The notes under the pieces: generated by a model
What the model was told of the DNA's origin: nothing
The model's input: only the letters and a program-made list of their open reading frames with translations
Databases searched by the model: none
Part shown: piece by piece, positions 51,429-59,464 of the stretch
Position numbering within the stretch: position 1 is the stretch's first letter
Layout: each line of letters begins with the position of its first letter
Assembly (NCBI GenBank): GCA_963777435.1
Contig: CAVZQT010000003.1
Location: 2,299,287 to 2,363,286, forward strand
DNA: 64,000 bases
DNA from: AP-15 sp963777435
Lineage (GTDB): Bacteria; Pseudomonadota; Alphaproteobacteria; ATCC43930; CGMCC-115725
Direction of reading: 5' to 3'
Translations under genes and position numbers: made by a program

Positions 51429-51656
51429 ATGGACCTCGCTGCGGCCAAGATGATCGGCGCTGGCCTTGCCTGCATCGCACTCGTCGGCGCCGGCATCGGC
51501 ATCGGCAATGTCTTTGCCTCGCTGATCAACGCGCTCGCGCGCAACCCTGCCGCGCAAGGACAAGTACAGCCCTTCGCATTTCTCGGCTTTGCGTTAGCCG
51601 AGGCGACCGGTTTGTTTGGCTTGGCGATCGCGTTCTTGATCCTCTTCGTGTTCTGA
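51429..51656 (+). CDS. atpE: ATP synthase subunit c
   Basis: A 75-residue two-helix protein forming the rotating c-ring. It has the glycine-rich first helix (GAGLACIALVGAGIGIGN), the polar loop Arg-Asn-Pro at 38-40, and the proton-carrying Glu58 in FALAEATGL. It has no sodium-binding signature, so it is proton-driven. Length and sequence are typical of alphaproteobacteria. Confidence 0.97.
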   Translation: MDLAAAKMIGAGLACIALVGAGIGIGNVFASLINALARNPAAQGQVQPFAFLGFALAEATGLFGLAIAFLILFVF

Positions 51657-51681
51657 CGCCGAGCGCCAAAGGTCGCGAACG

Positions 51682-52176
51682 ATGCCGCAGCTCGACGTAT
51701 CGACGTTTACACCGCAGCTCGTTTGGCTGGCGATCACCTTTGTTCTTCTCTATTTCCTGATGGCGAAGATCGGATTGCCGCGCGTCGGCGCTGCGATCGA
51801 GGCGCGCCGCCGGCGCCGCGAGGAAGATTTGGAGCGTGCGGCGCAGCTCCGCCGGGAAGCGGAAGCGGCCGTTGCGGCCTACGAAAGCACCCGCGCCGGC
51901 GCCCGCGAACAGGCGCAGGCGACCATTCGCCAGACAACAGAACGGCTGGCGGCCGCCGCCGCGGAGCGACAGCGCGAACTGACCGCAGTGTTGGCCGAGC
52001 GCACCACCGCCGCCGAGCGTGATATCGCCGCTGCCAAGGAGCGCGCGCTCGCGGAGATACGCGGGATCGCCGCGGATGTCGCGACATCGATCAGCAACCG
52101 GCTGATCGGGACAGCCCCGGCGGCCGGTAACATTACAGCCGCCGTCGATCGCGTGATCGCGGAGCGCGCGACCTGA
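51682..52176 (+). CDS. atpF': ATP synthase subunit b'
   Basis: A 164-residue peripheral-stalk subunit with an N-terminal helix (QLVWLAITFVLLYFLMAKIG) and a long alanine/glutamate/arginine-rich coiled coil. It is the divergent b' partner of the neighbouring subunit b, as in photosynthetic and other alphaproteobacteria. Its stop overlaps the next start (TGATG). Confidence 0.93.
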   Translation: MPQLDVSTFTPQLVWLAITFVLLYFLMAKIGLPRVGAAIEARRRRREEDLERAAQLRREAEAAVAAYESTRAGAREQAQATIRQTTERLAAAAAERQRELTAVLAERTTAAERDIAAAKERALAEIRGIAADVATSISNRLIGTAPAAGNITAAVDRVIAERAT

Positions 52177-52667
52177 TGAGTTTTCTTCACGAAGCAGAAT
52201 TCTGGTTTACGATCGCGGTGTTGATCTTTGTCGCGATCCTGTGGCGGCCGGCAAAGCGGTTTTTGATCGGCGAACTCGATGCCCGTGCCGAACGGATCCG
52301 CGAAGAACTCGCCGCGGCAAGCGATCTACGGCAGGAAGCCGAACGCACGCTGGCGCAGCTTCGCGCCCGCGAGCGCGACGCGGCCGCCGAGGCCGAGCAG
52401 ATCGTCGCGCACGCGAAAGCCGAGGCCGAACGCATCGCAGCGGAATCGGCGCGCGCGATGGAGGAAGCGGTGCAACGACGCCAGCGCCTCGCCGAAGAAC
52501 GGATCGCGCAGGAACAGGCGAGAGCCGTCGCCGAAATCCGCGCGGTCACTGTCGACGTTGCGATCTCGGCGGCGCGCCGGTTGATCGCCGCCGAGCTCGA
52601 TGAACCGCACGGGGCGGCGTTGATCGACGCTGCGATTGCCGAGTTGCCGAGCCAGCTGCACGCATAA
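52176..52667 (+). CDS. atpF: ATP synthase subunit b
   Basis: A 163-residue peripheral-stalk subunit: N-terminal membrane helix EFWFTIAVLIFVAILWRPAK, then a coiled coil with heptad alanines and a C-terminal F1-binding part. It forms the stalk with b'. It is the last gene of the Fo operon here; F1 genes are elsewhere, as usual in this class. Confidence 0.94.
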   Translation: MSFLHEAEFWFTIAVLIFVAILWRPAKRFLIGELDARAERIREELAAASDLRQEAERTLAQLRARERDAAAEAEQIVAHAKAEAERIAAESARAMEEAVQRRQRLAEERIAQEQARAVAEIRAVTVDVAISAARRLIAAELDEPHGAALIDAAIAELPSQLHA

Positions 52668-52875
52668 ATCGGCCCAAGTAGAGCCCGCTTGCGCTCGTTC
52701 AAAGCGGCCCGTCACCGGTAAGCACCTCAAATCCATCCGTCTTCCCCATTGGCGGAAACTGTTTCCCGCGCGCCCCCATCGTTACGCCACCTCCGCCATA
52801 CCGATAGCTCGGGAAACCCCTTTGCCCGGACTTGACCCGGGCATCCATGTCTTAATTTCTCTAGGAGCCCCCGAC
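52668..52875. other. Intergenic region with two palindromes
   Basis: No gene. Two hairpins follow the atp operon: 52824-52842 and 52867-52886 (the second runs into the phosphoesterase 3' end). See the separate entries. Confidence 0.6.
52824..52842. repeat. Palindromic intergenic repeat
   Basis: GCCCGG/CCGGGC stem around a 7-nt loop, inside the string TTGCCCGGACTTGACCCGGG. I recognise this as a common alphaproteobacterial intergenic palindrome. Confidence 0.6.
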
Positions 52876-52886
52876 TCATCGGGGGC
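52867..52886. terminator. Hairpin between the convergent atpF and phosphoesterase genes
   Basis: GCCCCCGA/TCGGGGGC, 8 bp with a CTCA loop, overlapping the last codons of the phosphoesterase gene. It may end transcription from both sides; there is no strong T-run. Confidence 0.5.
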
Positions 52887-53595
52887 GGTCAGCGCGCAAC
52901 GGCTCGCGAGTAACCACCACGCCCGCGGTGGTCAGGCGTACGAGGTTTACGGTTTTCGCCAATTCCGGCGAGCCCGAATAATAGGCCGGGACCGTGCCGT
53001 CACCGACCTTGACCGGCCGGTCCCAATGGCCGAGCGCCAGATAATCGGCTGCGGTCGCGGCAATCTCTTGGTCGCCGAATACCCAGGACGGGCGCAGCGG
53101 ATTGGCGCGGGTGGCGGGCGGTTCGTAATGACCGTGGCCGATTGCGACCTGCCATCTGGCTGAGCGCGGACGCGGCCCGCGCAATGGCGGCGTGTCAAAA
53201 TAATCGCGATGCGCATGCCCCCAGACCTCCAGATCGAGCCCGTCGAACATCACCGCCTCGTCATGGGTCACGCCGAGGATCGCGAGGTTTGGTATCTGCG
53301 CGTAACCGCCTTTGACGTATACCGAATCCGGCAATGCCGGATCATGGTTGCCGGGCAGGATCACGATCGGCATGACAGCGCCGGAGAGGAGCCCGCCGGC
53401 ATGGTCGATCACTGCCTTGCTCAGCTGATGAGTCTCGAAGGTGTCGCCCGCCAACAGCACGATATCGGCCCGCAGCGTCTCGGCGGCCGCCAAGACAATC
53501 GCCAGTCCAGCCGCGCCATCGAGGCGATATTCTGCGGCGGTGCGCCGTTCGTCGACATGTAGGTCCGAACTGTGGACCAGTCTGATCTCGCTCAT
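52876..53595 (-). CDS. Calcineurin-like metallophosphoesterase (SbcD/YkuE-like)
   Basis: A 239-residue dinuclear metal phosphoesterase. Motifs in order: LVHSSDLHVDER (Asp-x-His), LLAGDTFE (Gly-Asp), ILPGNHDP (Gly-Asn-His-Asp), GHGHYE and LGHWDRP (distal His). The set and length match small DNA-repair-nuclease-like phosphoesterases, but no SbcC partner is adjacent, so the substrate is unknown. It converges on atpF. Confidence 0.86.
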   Translation of the reverse strand: MSEIRLVHSSDLHVDERRTAAEYRLDGAAGLAIVLAAAETLRADIVLLAGDTFETHQLSKAVIDHAGGLLSGAVMPIVILPGNHDPALPDSVYVKGGYAQIPNLAILGVTHDEAVMFDGLDLEVWGHAHRDYFDTPPLRGPRPRSARWQVAIGHGHYEPPATRANPLRPSWVFGDQEIAATAADYLALGHWDRPVKVGDGTVPAYYSGSPELAKTVNLVRLTTAGVVVTREPLRADRPR

Positions 53596-54150
53596 CGCTC
53601 TGATTACACCTGATTGTCACGATTTACTAACTCCGCTCCCCGAGCCGCTATAAGACGAATTGTCGAGTCCCTGCGGTGCCGGTCAAGCTGCGCTTTTGGC
53701 GGCGATCCGCTGTAACAGCGCGTCCTCAATCATGCTCGGCAGAATAACTTGGAGCTATTGTCGCAACCTAGCCAGGATCGATCTCGGTCAACCGACGACT
53801 TGATGTTGCGACCGGCCGACAAGCGACAATCCGGCGTGGCATCGAAAAGGCCCGCAACGGCACCCCCACACTGCTCGAATTCATCACAGAGAAAGCCGTC
53901 GACGTCTCGCTTCGGCTAAGTAACGCCGTGTCCATCACGGAGCCTTTTATCCCGCGAAGGGCTCCCGCGGGCGACCAGAAGAGCGCAATCCGCGGGATCC
54001 CTAACCGGAACCCTTTGCGCCTGGGAGGCTCCGGTTACTTTCCGTCATATCTTATGCAAAGTACCAACCGATTGAGTTGGCGGGCTAAAGGGAAGCTCCC
54101 GAAAGTCTTGATTTATGCGAAGCCTTGGCGTTCGTCATCCGTTAGCCGGT
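53596..54150. other. Junction region with gene fragments
   Basis: No intact gene. It contains the TPP-enzyme fragment at 53829-53924 and, on the minus strand at 53683-53754, a short in-frame string LQVILPSMIEDALLQRIAAK ending at a stop, which looks like another C-terminal fragment. It marks the left edge of an accessory insert. Confidence 0.5.
53829..53924 (+). pseudogene. C-terminal fragment of a thiamine-diphosphate enzyme
   Basis: The frame reads IRRGIEKARNGTPTLLEFIT then EKAVDVS, the typical last segment of acetolactate-synthase-like TPP enzymes. No upstream domain is present and the frame runs on into unrelated sequence. It is a remnant. Confidence 0.45.
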
Positions 54151-54729
54151 CTATGCGCCAGATACCTGCTTCCTCAAGAACGGATACACCTTAAAGAGCA
54201 AAGCTCGACAAACCTCCAGCGAACAAGCTGCCATATCAGCAGTGGTTGTTCCTCCACGATGTATTAGCTGATCCCTGCATTTTTTTATTTCTTCCATTTC
54301 CACCCAAATGCTCTTTGTGCTTCCCGATCTGGGTATCGTTTTCAAGTCGATGCCATAGCCCTCCAAAACCTTAAACAACAGCTTCGTGAAATGGATGTTT
54401 CCGGTTACGAGTTCAGCGATTAAAGGAGCCGCTTCATCGTCATGCAGCATCCCAAAGGCGACGGGTTTCAACATGACATCTCTCAGGGTGATCTCTATGG
54501 CTATCCGAGAGAATATGACGCACGCTTCTGGACTGATAGGTAGCAATTTCTCCGCTTGTTCGATTGCGGCCTTTGCCGACTCTGTAAGATCGGGATTGCT
54601 ATTATAGTATGCTACCAGCTTCTCTGAGATAAACTCACCTATTATTTCGTCTTTATGGTTCTCCAGAACCTCCGTGACCATGTTGTCATAGGCTTCTTCC
54701 TGCCACGCATCCTCCGGCGTCATCCCCAT
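54151..54729 (-). CDS. Unknown HEPN-like protein with RxxxxH motif
   Basis: A 192-residue, mostly helical soluble protein that I cannot name. Its C-terminal half (ISPEACVIFSRIAIEITLRD, then EMEEIKKCRDQLIHRGG, then a long final helix) has the layout of a HEPN or DUF4145-type bundle. Arg152 and His157 form the Rx4H motif found at the active site of HEPN ribonucleases. The ATG at 54729 has GGAAGGAA upstream; a TTG at 54774 is less likely. It is AT-richer than neighbouring core genes, lies 99 bp downstream of another HEPN-like gene on the same strand, and is flanked by fragments, suggesting horizontal gain. A role in RNA cleavage, toxin-antitoxin or phage defence is inference. Confidence 0.6.
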   Translation of the reverse strand: MGMTPEDAWQEEAYDNMVTEVLENHKDEIIGEFISEKLVAYYNSNPDLTESAKAAIEQAEKLLPISPEACVIFSRIAIEITLRDVMLKPVAFGMLHDDEAAPLIAELVTGNIHFTKLLFKVLEGYGIDLKTIPRSGSTKSIWVEMEEIKKCRDQLIHRGGTTTADMAACSLEVCRALLFKVYPFLRKQVSGA

Positions 54730-54828
54730 AATATGTTCCTTCCTATATTTCCCCGGATCAACCCCGATGCGCAAAGTGGTTCATTCTGCACATTTCTTGA
54801 TTTATGGAACGGCGGAATGATGCTTGGT

Positions 54829-55611
54829 CTAATCCTCCTTATCCCTGCGCGGCGTGCGCAAAGTCACGTCAGCAAGCATTTTCTCCGTTCGTACAAGCAA
54901 TGATTGTGCCTTTTCGACAGGTAGCTCCCACGCGTTAAGACTGTACCTCGCGCCAGCGCGCATTGACTTAAGCTCATTGAGCAGAGTAGCAAAGTCTGGC
55001 TCGATGTTCCCTAGGTTGCTCCATTGATTGAAACTGCTCTTGATGATCCCGTGCGTCTTGCTGCTGAGAAATTTTTTATCTGGCAACTGCAAAAGTACCG
55101 CTTTAGCCAACAATTCCACAGCACTGAATAGATTTTCAGTAAAAGGCCGGAATCGGGGCGGAGCGGCCTTCAGATTATCCTCCGCAGACTCTACAAACTC
55201 CGTTGCCGTAGCAATGGCCGTGGCGATCCTCTGTGCGTTATATCTTGTATCCCATGTCAGATACCATGTACCCTGATGAGCAATTATAGTAATGTGCCCA
55301 GCGTTTGGATCATTTTCCGTCAACTCAATAGAAACTATCTCAGAGAAATCGCTCATATCGACGGCTTCGCCCTTCGCGACTGCGCGCGTCGCGCGGACTT
55401 TCATCATAGTCCGCACTTCCTTGTTCAGCCGTACCTTTACCGGGGCGTCAACTTCAAATACGACTTGGGCACTCCAAAGCTGAAAAGTGGGCGGAAGCTC
55501 ACCGGCACTCTGGCGTCGCTGAACTTCGGGCATAACCCAGAGTTCAAACACCTGCTGTAGGGTTCGATCCGGCCCCTCCAAGACGGGAATGAATTCCGAC
55601 TCCTTGGTCAT
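54829..55611 (-). CDS. Unknown protein with C-terminal HEPN-like helical domain
   Basis: A 260-residue soluble protein, not recognised. Residues 1-145 are beta-rich, with VVFEVDAPVKVRLNKEVRTM and ITIIAHQGTWYLTWDTRYN. Residues 145-250 form a helical bundle: FVESAEDNLKAAPPRFRPFT, ELLAKAVLLQLPDK, then LLNELKSMRAGARYSLNAWE and a long last helix. This is the HEPN-family order, but the RxxxxH motif is replaced by RAGARY, so it would be non-catalytic. It is the upstream member of a two-gene unit with the Rx4H protein. GGAG lies about 10 nt before the ATG. Composition differs from the flanking core genes. Confidence 0.6.
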   Translation of the reverse strand: MTKESEFIPVLEGPDRTLQQVFELWVMPEVQRRQSAGELPPTFQLWSAQVVFEVDAPVKVRLNKEVRTMMKVRATRAVAKGEAVDMSDFSEIVSIELTENDPNAGHITIIAHQGTWYLTWDTRYNAQRIATAIATATEFVESAEDNLKAAPPRFRPFTENLFSAVELLAKAVLLQLPDKKFLSSKTHGIIKSSFNQWSNLGNIEPDFATLLNELKSMRAGARYSLNAWELPVEKAQSLLVRTEKMLADVTLRTPRRDKED

Positions 55612-55933
55612 CCTTCACTCGCTCCGAAGGTCGAAACCATATCTTGTGCGGGTCTCGCCTCTGCGCAACCGTGGCATGTGTCTTCCAAATAGAGATGTCA
55701 CCGGTTCTGCCATTTAGAAATGTCCCTGTGGTTGGGGTCGGGCGGCGGGCGGGCGCGGAGCCCCTGGCGTAGCGCAGCGCCCGACCGGCGCCCGCAGCGC
55801 GGACGGGTGCAACCGCTCCAGCTGTTTTACTGAGCGGGCGTCGGCGAGCGGCTTGCGTTTTGCGAGGGAACGCTAGGTGGATCGGCGCGGTTTCGCGTAT
55901 AGAGATAGTGCCGATTCTTCGAGGTTGAACGTA
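55612..55933. other. Intergenic region before gpmI with an IS-end-like repeat
   Basis: No gene. It contains the direct repeats at 55690-55726 and a GC-rich tract. A long minus-strand frame through here is antisense to gpmI and not accepted. It marks the right edge of the HEPN-like insert. Confidence 0.5.
55690..55726. repeat. Paired direct repeat resembling an insertion-sequence end
   Basis: TAGAGATGTCACC and TAGAAATGTCCCT stand 25 bp apart around CGGTTCTGCCATT. Short repeated ATGTC boxes of this kind occur at ends of some IS21- or IS481-like elements. No transposase is present, so at most a relic. Confidence 0.35.
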
Positions 55934-57499
55934 ATGCGCTCCTTCCCTCGCCCGCGTCCGGTTGTGTTGTGCATCCTTGATGGCTGGGGAGAACGCCGCG
56001 CTGCCCCTGACAATGCGATCGAGACCGCCCGGATGCCGGTGTGGCACCGGTTGATGGCATTGTGGCCGCATTCGCATCTGGAGGCGAGCGAGCATTACGT
56101 CGGGCTCCCCGACGGGCAGATGGGGAATTCCGAGGTCGGGCATACCAATCTCGGCGCGGGGCGGCTTGTCTTGCAGGATTTGCCGCGGATCGACGCGGCG
56201 ATTGCCTCGGGCGAGCTCGCGAAAATGCCCGATTTGCGCGACTTTATCGACCGGTTGAAGAAGAGCGATGGCACGGCTCATCTGATGGGGTTGCTGTCGC
56301 CGGGCGGGGTCCATTCGCACCAGCACCAGATCGCCGCACTCGCCCGCATCGTCGCCGAGGCCGGCGTGCCGGTCGCGGTGCACGCGTTTCTCGACGGCCG
56401 CGATACGCCGCCGCAAGCCGCCCTCACCTATCTGCAGAAATTCGAAGCCGATGTCGCGGGGCTCGGAAACCTTCGGATCGCGACCGTGACCGGCCGCTAT
56501 TACGCAATGGACCGCGACAAACGCTGGGACCGGGTCGAACGCGCTTATCGGGTCATCGTCGACGCCGAGGGCGAGACCGCGGCCAACGCGGGACAGGCAG
56601 TCGAGGCGGCCTATCAGCGCGGCGAAACCGATGAATTCGTCCAGCCGACCGCGATCGGTGATTACCGCGGAATAAAGGACGGCGACGGTCTCTTGATCGG
56701 CAATTTCCGCGCCGACCGGGTGCGGGAGATCGCGGCCGCCCTGCTCGATCCCGAGTTCTCGGGGTTTGCCCGCGCCCGGCAGGTCAATTTCGCCGCGGCA
56801 CTCGGCCTCGTGGAATATTCAGACGAGCTCAACCGCTTTCTCGGCGTGCTGTTCCCGCCCGAAAATCTCGACGACACCTTTGGCGAGGTCATCTCGCGGG
56901 CCGGGTTGAAGCAATTGCGCATCGCCGAGACCGAAAAATACGCGCATGTCACATTTTTCTTTAATAGCGGGCGCGAGACTGTCTTTCCCGGCGAGGAGCG
57001 GATCCTGGTGCCGTCGCCAAAAGTCGCGACCTACGACCTGCAGCCCGAGATGTCGGCGCCCGAGGTCACCGACAAGGTCGTCGAGGCGATCGACTCCGGC
57101 CATTTTGATGTGATCGTGCTGAACTACGCCAATGCGGACATGGTCGGGCACACCGGCCGGCTCGACGCCGCGGTCAAGGCGGTCGAGACGATCGATTCCT
57201 GCCTCGGGCGGGTCGCGGCCGCGGTCGAAAAGGCCGGCGGCACACTCGTCGTCACCGCCGACCACGGCAATGCCGAAATGATGCGCGACCCGGAAACGGG
57301 CGGCCCGCACACCTCCCATACCTTGAACCCGGTGCCGTTTCTCGTCGTCAACCCGCCGGCAACGGTCGCCGATCTCCAGGCCGGGCGCCTGGCCGATGTG
57401 GCGCCGACCCTGCTCGATATTCTCGGCCTCGACAAGCCCGCGGCGATGACCGGCCATTCGTTGATTCGGCTTCAGGAAAACCGGCTCAGCGCCAACTAG
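55934..57499 (+). CDS. gpmI: 2,3-bisphosphoglycerate-independent phosphoglycerate mutase
   Basis: A 521-residue glycolytic/gluconeogenic enzyme interconverting 3- and 2-phosphoglycerate with two Mn2+. It has Asp16 in CILDGWGE, the phosphorylated nucleophile Ser66 in GNSEVGHTNLGAG, DGRDTPP, FNFRADR-type (NFRADRVREI), and the C-terminal metal site TADHGNAE. The ATG at 55934 precedes the conserved RPVVLCILDGWG. ctpA follows in the same direction; the envC gene that often lies between them is absent. Confidence 0.96.
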   Translation: MRSFPRPRPVVLCILDGWGERRAAPDNAIETARMPVWHRLMALWPHSHLEASEHYVGLPDGQMGNSEVGHTNLGAGRLVLQDLPRIDAAIASGELAKMPDLRDFIDRLKKSDGTAHLMGLLSPGGVHSHQHQIAALARIVAEAGVPVAVHAFLDGRDTPPQAALTYLQKFEADVAGLGNLRIATVTGRYYAMDRDKRWDRVERAYRVIVDAEGETAANAGQAVEAAYQRGETDEFVQPTAIGDYRGIKDGDGLLIGNFRADRVREIAAALLDPEFSGFARARQVNFAAALGLVEYSDELNRFLGVLFPPENLDDTFGEVISRAGLKQLRIAETEKYAHVTFFFNSGRETVFPGEERILVPSPKVATYDLQPEMSAPEVTDKVVEAIDSGHFDVIVLNYANADMVGHTGRLDAAVKAVETIDSCLGRVAAAVEKAGGTLVVTADHGNAEMMRDPETGGPHTSHTLNPVPFLVVNPPATVADLQAGRLADVAPTLLDILGLDKPAAMTGHSLIRLQENRLSAN

Positions 57500-57598
57500 C
57501 CCCAGCCTCGTCGCAGTCTTCAGCCGTTCTTGATCAAAATGCGCCGAAGCGAGTATTGTCGGCGGCGATCGCGGTCGGTTCAACGTTAGGGTGAATAT

Positions 57599-58882
57599 AT
57601 GAGACGGGTGGGGCTGATTACGGCAGCTACCGCAACAGTATTTGCGTTTTCATTAAGCCATGACATCGGCGCTGCAACCCCAAATTCTAATTCATCGGAG
57701 ACTTACAAAGAACTCAACCTGTTCGGCGAAGTTTTCGAGGATGTTCGGGCCGATTACGCCGGCAAGGTCGATGATGATTCGCTGATGGAAGGGGCCATCA
57801 ACGGTATGCTGACCTCGCTCGATCCGCATTCGAATTACCTGAACACAAAAAATTTCGACGACATGAAGGTCCAGACCCGCGGCGAGTTCGGCGGGCTCGG
57901 CATCGAAGTGTCGATGGAGAACGGTCTCGTCAAAGTCGTCTCGCCGATCGACGACACGCCGGCGGCGCGCGCCGGGCTGAAACCCGGCGACATGATCACC
58001 CAGCTCGATGGCCAGGCGGTCCAGGGAATGAGCTTGCCGCAGGCTGTCGAAAAGATGCGCGGCCCGATCAACAGCGAAATCAAGCTGACGATCCAGCGCA
58101 AGGGGCGCGATCCCTTCGATGTCAAATTGACCCGTGCGACGATCCGGATCCAGTCGGTGCGCTCGCATATGGTGGGCGACGACATCGGCTATGTCCGGAT
58201 CACGTCGTTCAACGAGCAGACCGATGTCGGGCTCAACAACGCGATGAAGAACATCAAGCAGCAGGCCGGCAATAAACTGCGCGGCATCGTCCTCGATCTG
58301 CGCAACAATCCCGGCGGTCTGCTCGACCAGGCGGTCGCGGTCTCCGACGCGTTTCTCGACAAGGGCGAGATTGTATCGACCCGCGGGCGGCGCGCCGATG
58401 ATGCGCAACGCTATGACGCCCGGCCGGGCGACATCGCCGCCGGGCTGCCGATCGCGGTGCTGATCAATGGCGGATCGGCTTCGGCGAGCGAGATCGTCGC
58501 CGGCGCGCTGCAGGACCATCACCGCGCGATCCTGCTGGGTACGCGCTCCTTTGGAAAGGGTTCGGTGCAGACCATCATCCCGTTGCCCGGACACGGCGCG
58601 ATGCGGCTGACGACAGCGCGCTATTACACACCCTCGGGACGCTCGATCCAGGCCAAGGGGATCGAGCCGGACATCGTGGTCGAGGCCGCCAAGATCGAGG
58701 CCGACAAGAAAGTCGCGAAGAACAACGCCACCGACGCAAAAGCCGACAATTCCGGCGATGAGGCCGACATTTCGAGTTCGGTCGACCCGACGATCATGGG
58801 GACCGACGCCGATTACCAGATGGCGCGGGCGGTTGTCATGCTGCGCGGGATGGCGATGTACAACAGCCGCCTGGTCAACTGA
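57599..58882 (+). CDS. ctpA: C-terminal processing protease, S41 family (CtpA)
   Basis: A 427-residue periplasmic serine protease. It has a signal peptide (LITAATATVFAFSLSHDIGA), a PDZ domain at about 98-170 (GEFGGLGIEVSMENGLVKVV ... GLKPGDMI), and the Ser/Lys dyad: Ser295 in NGGSASASEIVAGA and Lys320 in RSFGKGSVQ. It trims or degrades envelope proteins, often in cell-wall turnover. It lies in the gpmI-ctpA-rppH order typical of alphaproteobacteria. Confidence 0.95.
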   Translation: MRRVGLITAATATVFAFSLSHDIGAATPNSNSSETYKELNLFGEVFEDVRADYAGKVDDDSLMEGAINGMLTSLDPHSNYLNTKNFDDMKVQTRGEFGGLGIEVSMENGLVKVVSPIDDTPAARAGLKPGDMITQLDGQAVQGMSLPQAVEKMRGPINSEIKLTIQRKGRDPFDVKLTRATIRIQSVRSHMVGDDIGYVRITSFNEQTDVGLNNAMKNIKQQAGNKLRGIVLDLRNNPGGLLDQAVAVSDAFLDKGEIVSTRGRRADDAQRYDARPGDIAAGLPIAVLINGGSASASEIVAGALQDHHRAILLGTRSFGKGSVQTIIPLPGHGAMRLTTARYYTPSGRSIQAKGIEPDIVVEAAKIEADKKVAKNNATDAKADNSGDEADISSSVDPTIMGTDADYQMARAVVMLRGMAMYNSRLVN

Positions 58883-58926
58883 GCAGGGTCAACCGAGCGG
58901 CGTCGAACCGGATCGGGGAGCGGGCA

Positions 58927-59454
58927 ATGCCGCCGCCTGACGCGAATTTGGGCCCCCCGGCGGGTCGCTATCGCGAATGCGTCGGCATCATGTTGCTTAA
59001 TCCGCGGGGTCATGTCCTGGTCGCCCGTCGCGCCGATATGCCGACCGCACCGGCCTGGCAGATGCCGCAGGGCGGGATCGATTGGGGCGAAACCCCGCGT
59101 CAGGCGGCATTGCGCGAGCTCGAAGAGGAAATCGGCACCGCCAAAGCCGAGATTATTGCCGAAAGCCGCGACTGGCTGACTTACGACTTTCCATCCGAGC
59201 TGGCGGCCCGGGTTTGGCGCGGCCGCTACCGTGGCCAGCGGCAAAAATGGTTTTTGATGCGATTTACCGGGTGCGATGACGATATCGATCTGGGGTCGAA
59301 ACATGCGGAATTTGACGCCTTCCGCTGGGTCGATCCCGAAGAGCTGCCGCGGCTGATCGTGGCCTTCAAACGCCACGTCTACGTCGCGGTCCTCGGCGAA
59401 TTTCGCGATCATTGCCGCGCTGCCGCCGCCGTCAGCGGAGAGCGCCGGGTCTGA
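58927..59454 (+). CDS. rppH: RNA pyrophosphohydrolase RppH
   Basis: A 175-residue Nudix enzyme removing pyrophosphate from RNA 5' ends to start decay. The Nudix box is complete: PQGGIDWGETPRQAALRELE followed by EEIG. YRGQRQKWFLMRFTG and RWVDPEELP are RppH-specific. GGGGAG precedes the ATG. It is the last gene of the gpmI-ctpA-rppH row and converges on the ribokinase gene 10 bp later. Confidence 0.95.
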   Translation: MPPPDANLGPPAGRYRECVGIMLLNPRGHVLVARRADMPTAPAWQMPQGGIDWGETPRQAALRELEEEIGTAKAEIIAESRDWLTYDFPSELAARVWRGRYRGQRQKWFLMRFTGCDDDIDLGSKHAEFDAFRWVDPEELPRLIVAFKRHVYVAVLGEFRDHCRAAAAVSGERRV

Positions 59455-59464
59455 CCGGCCGGGC

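Noticed and set aside
55544..56416. 290-residue minus-strand frame before and within gpmI
   Set aside because: It is antisense to the conserved gpmI start and has no recognisable domain.
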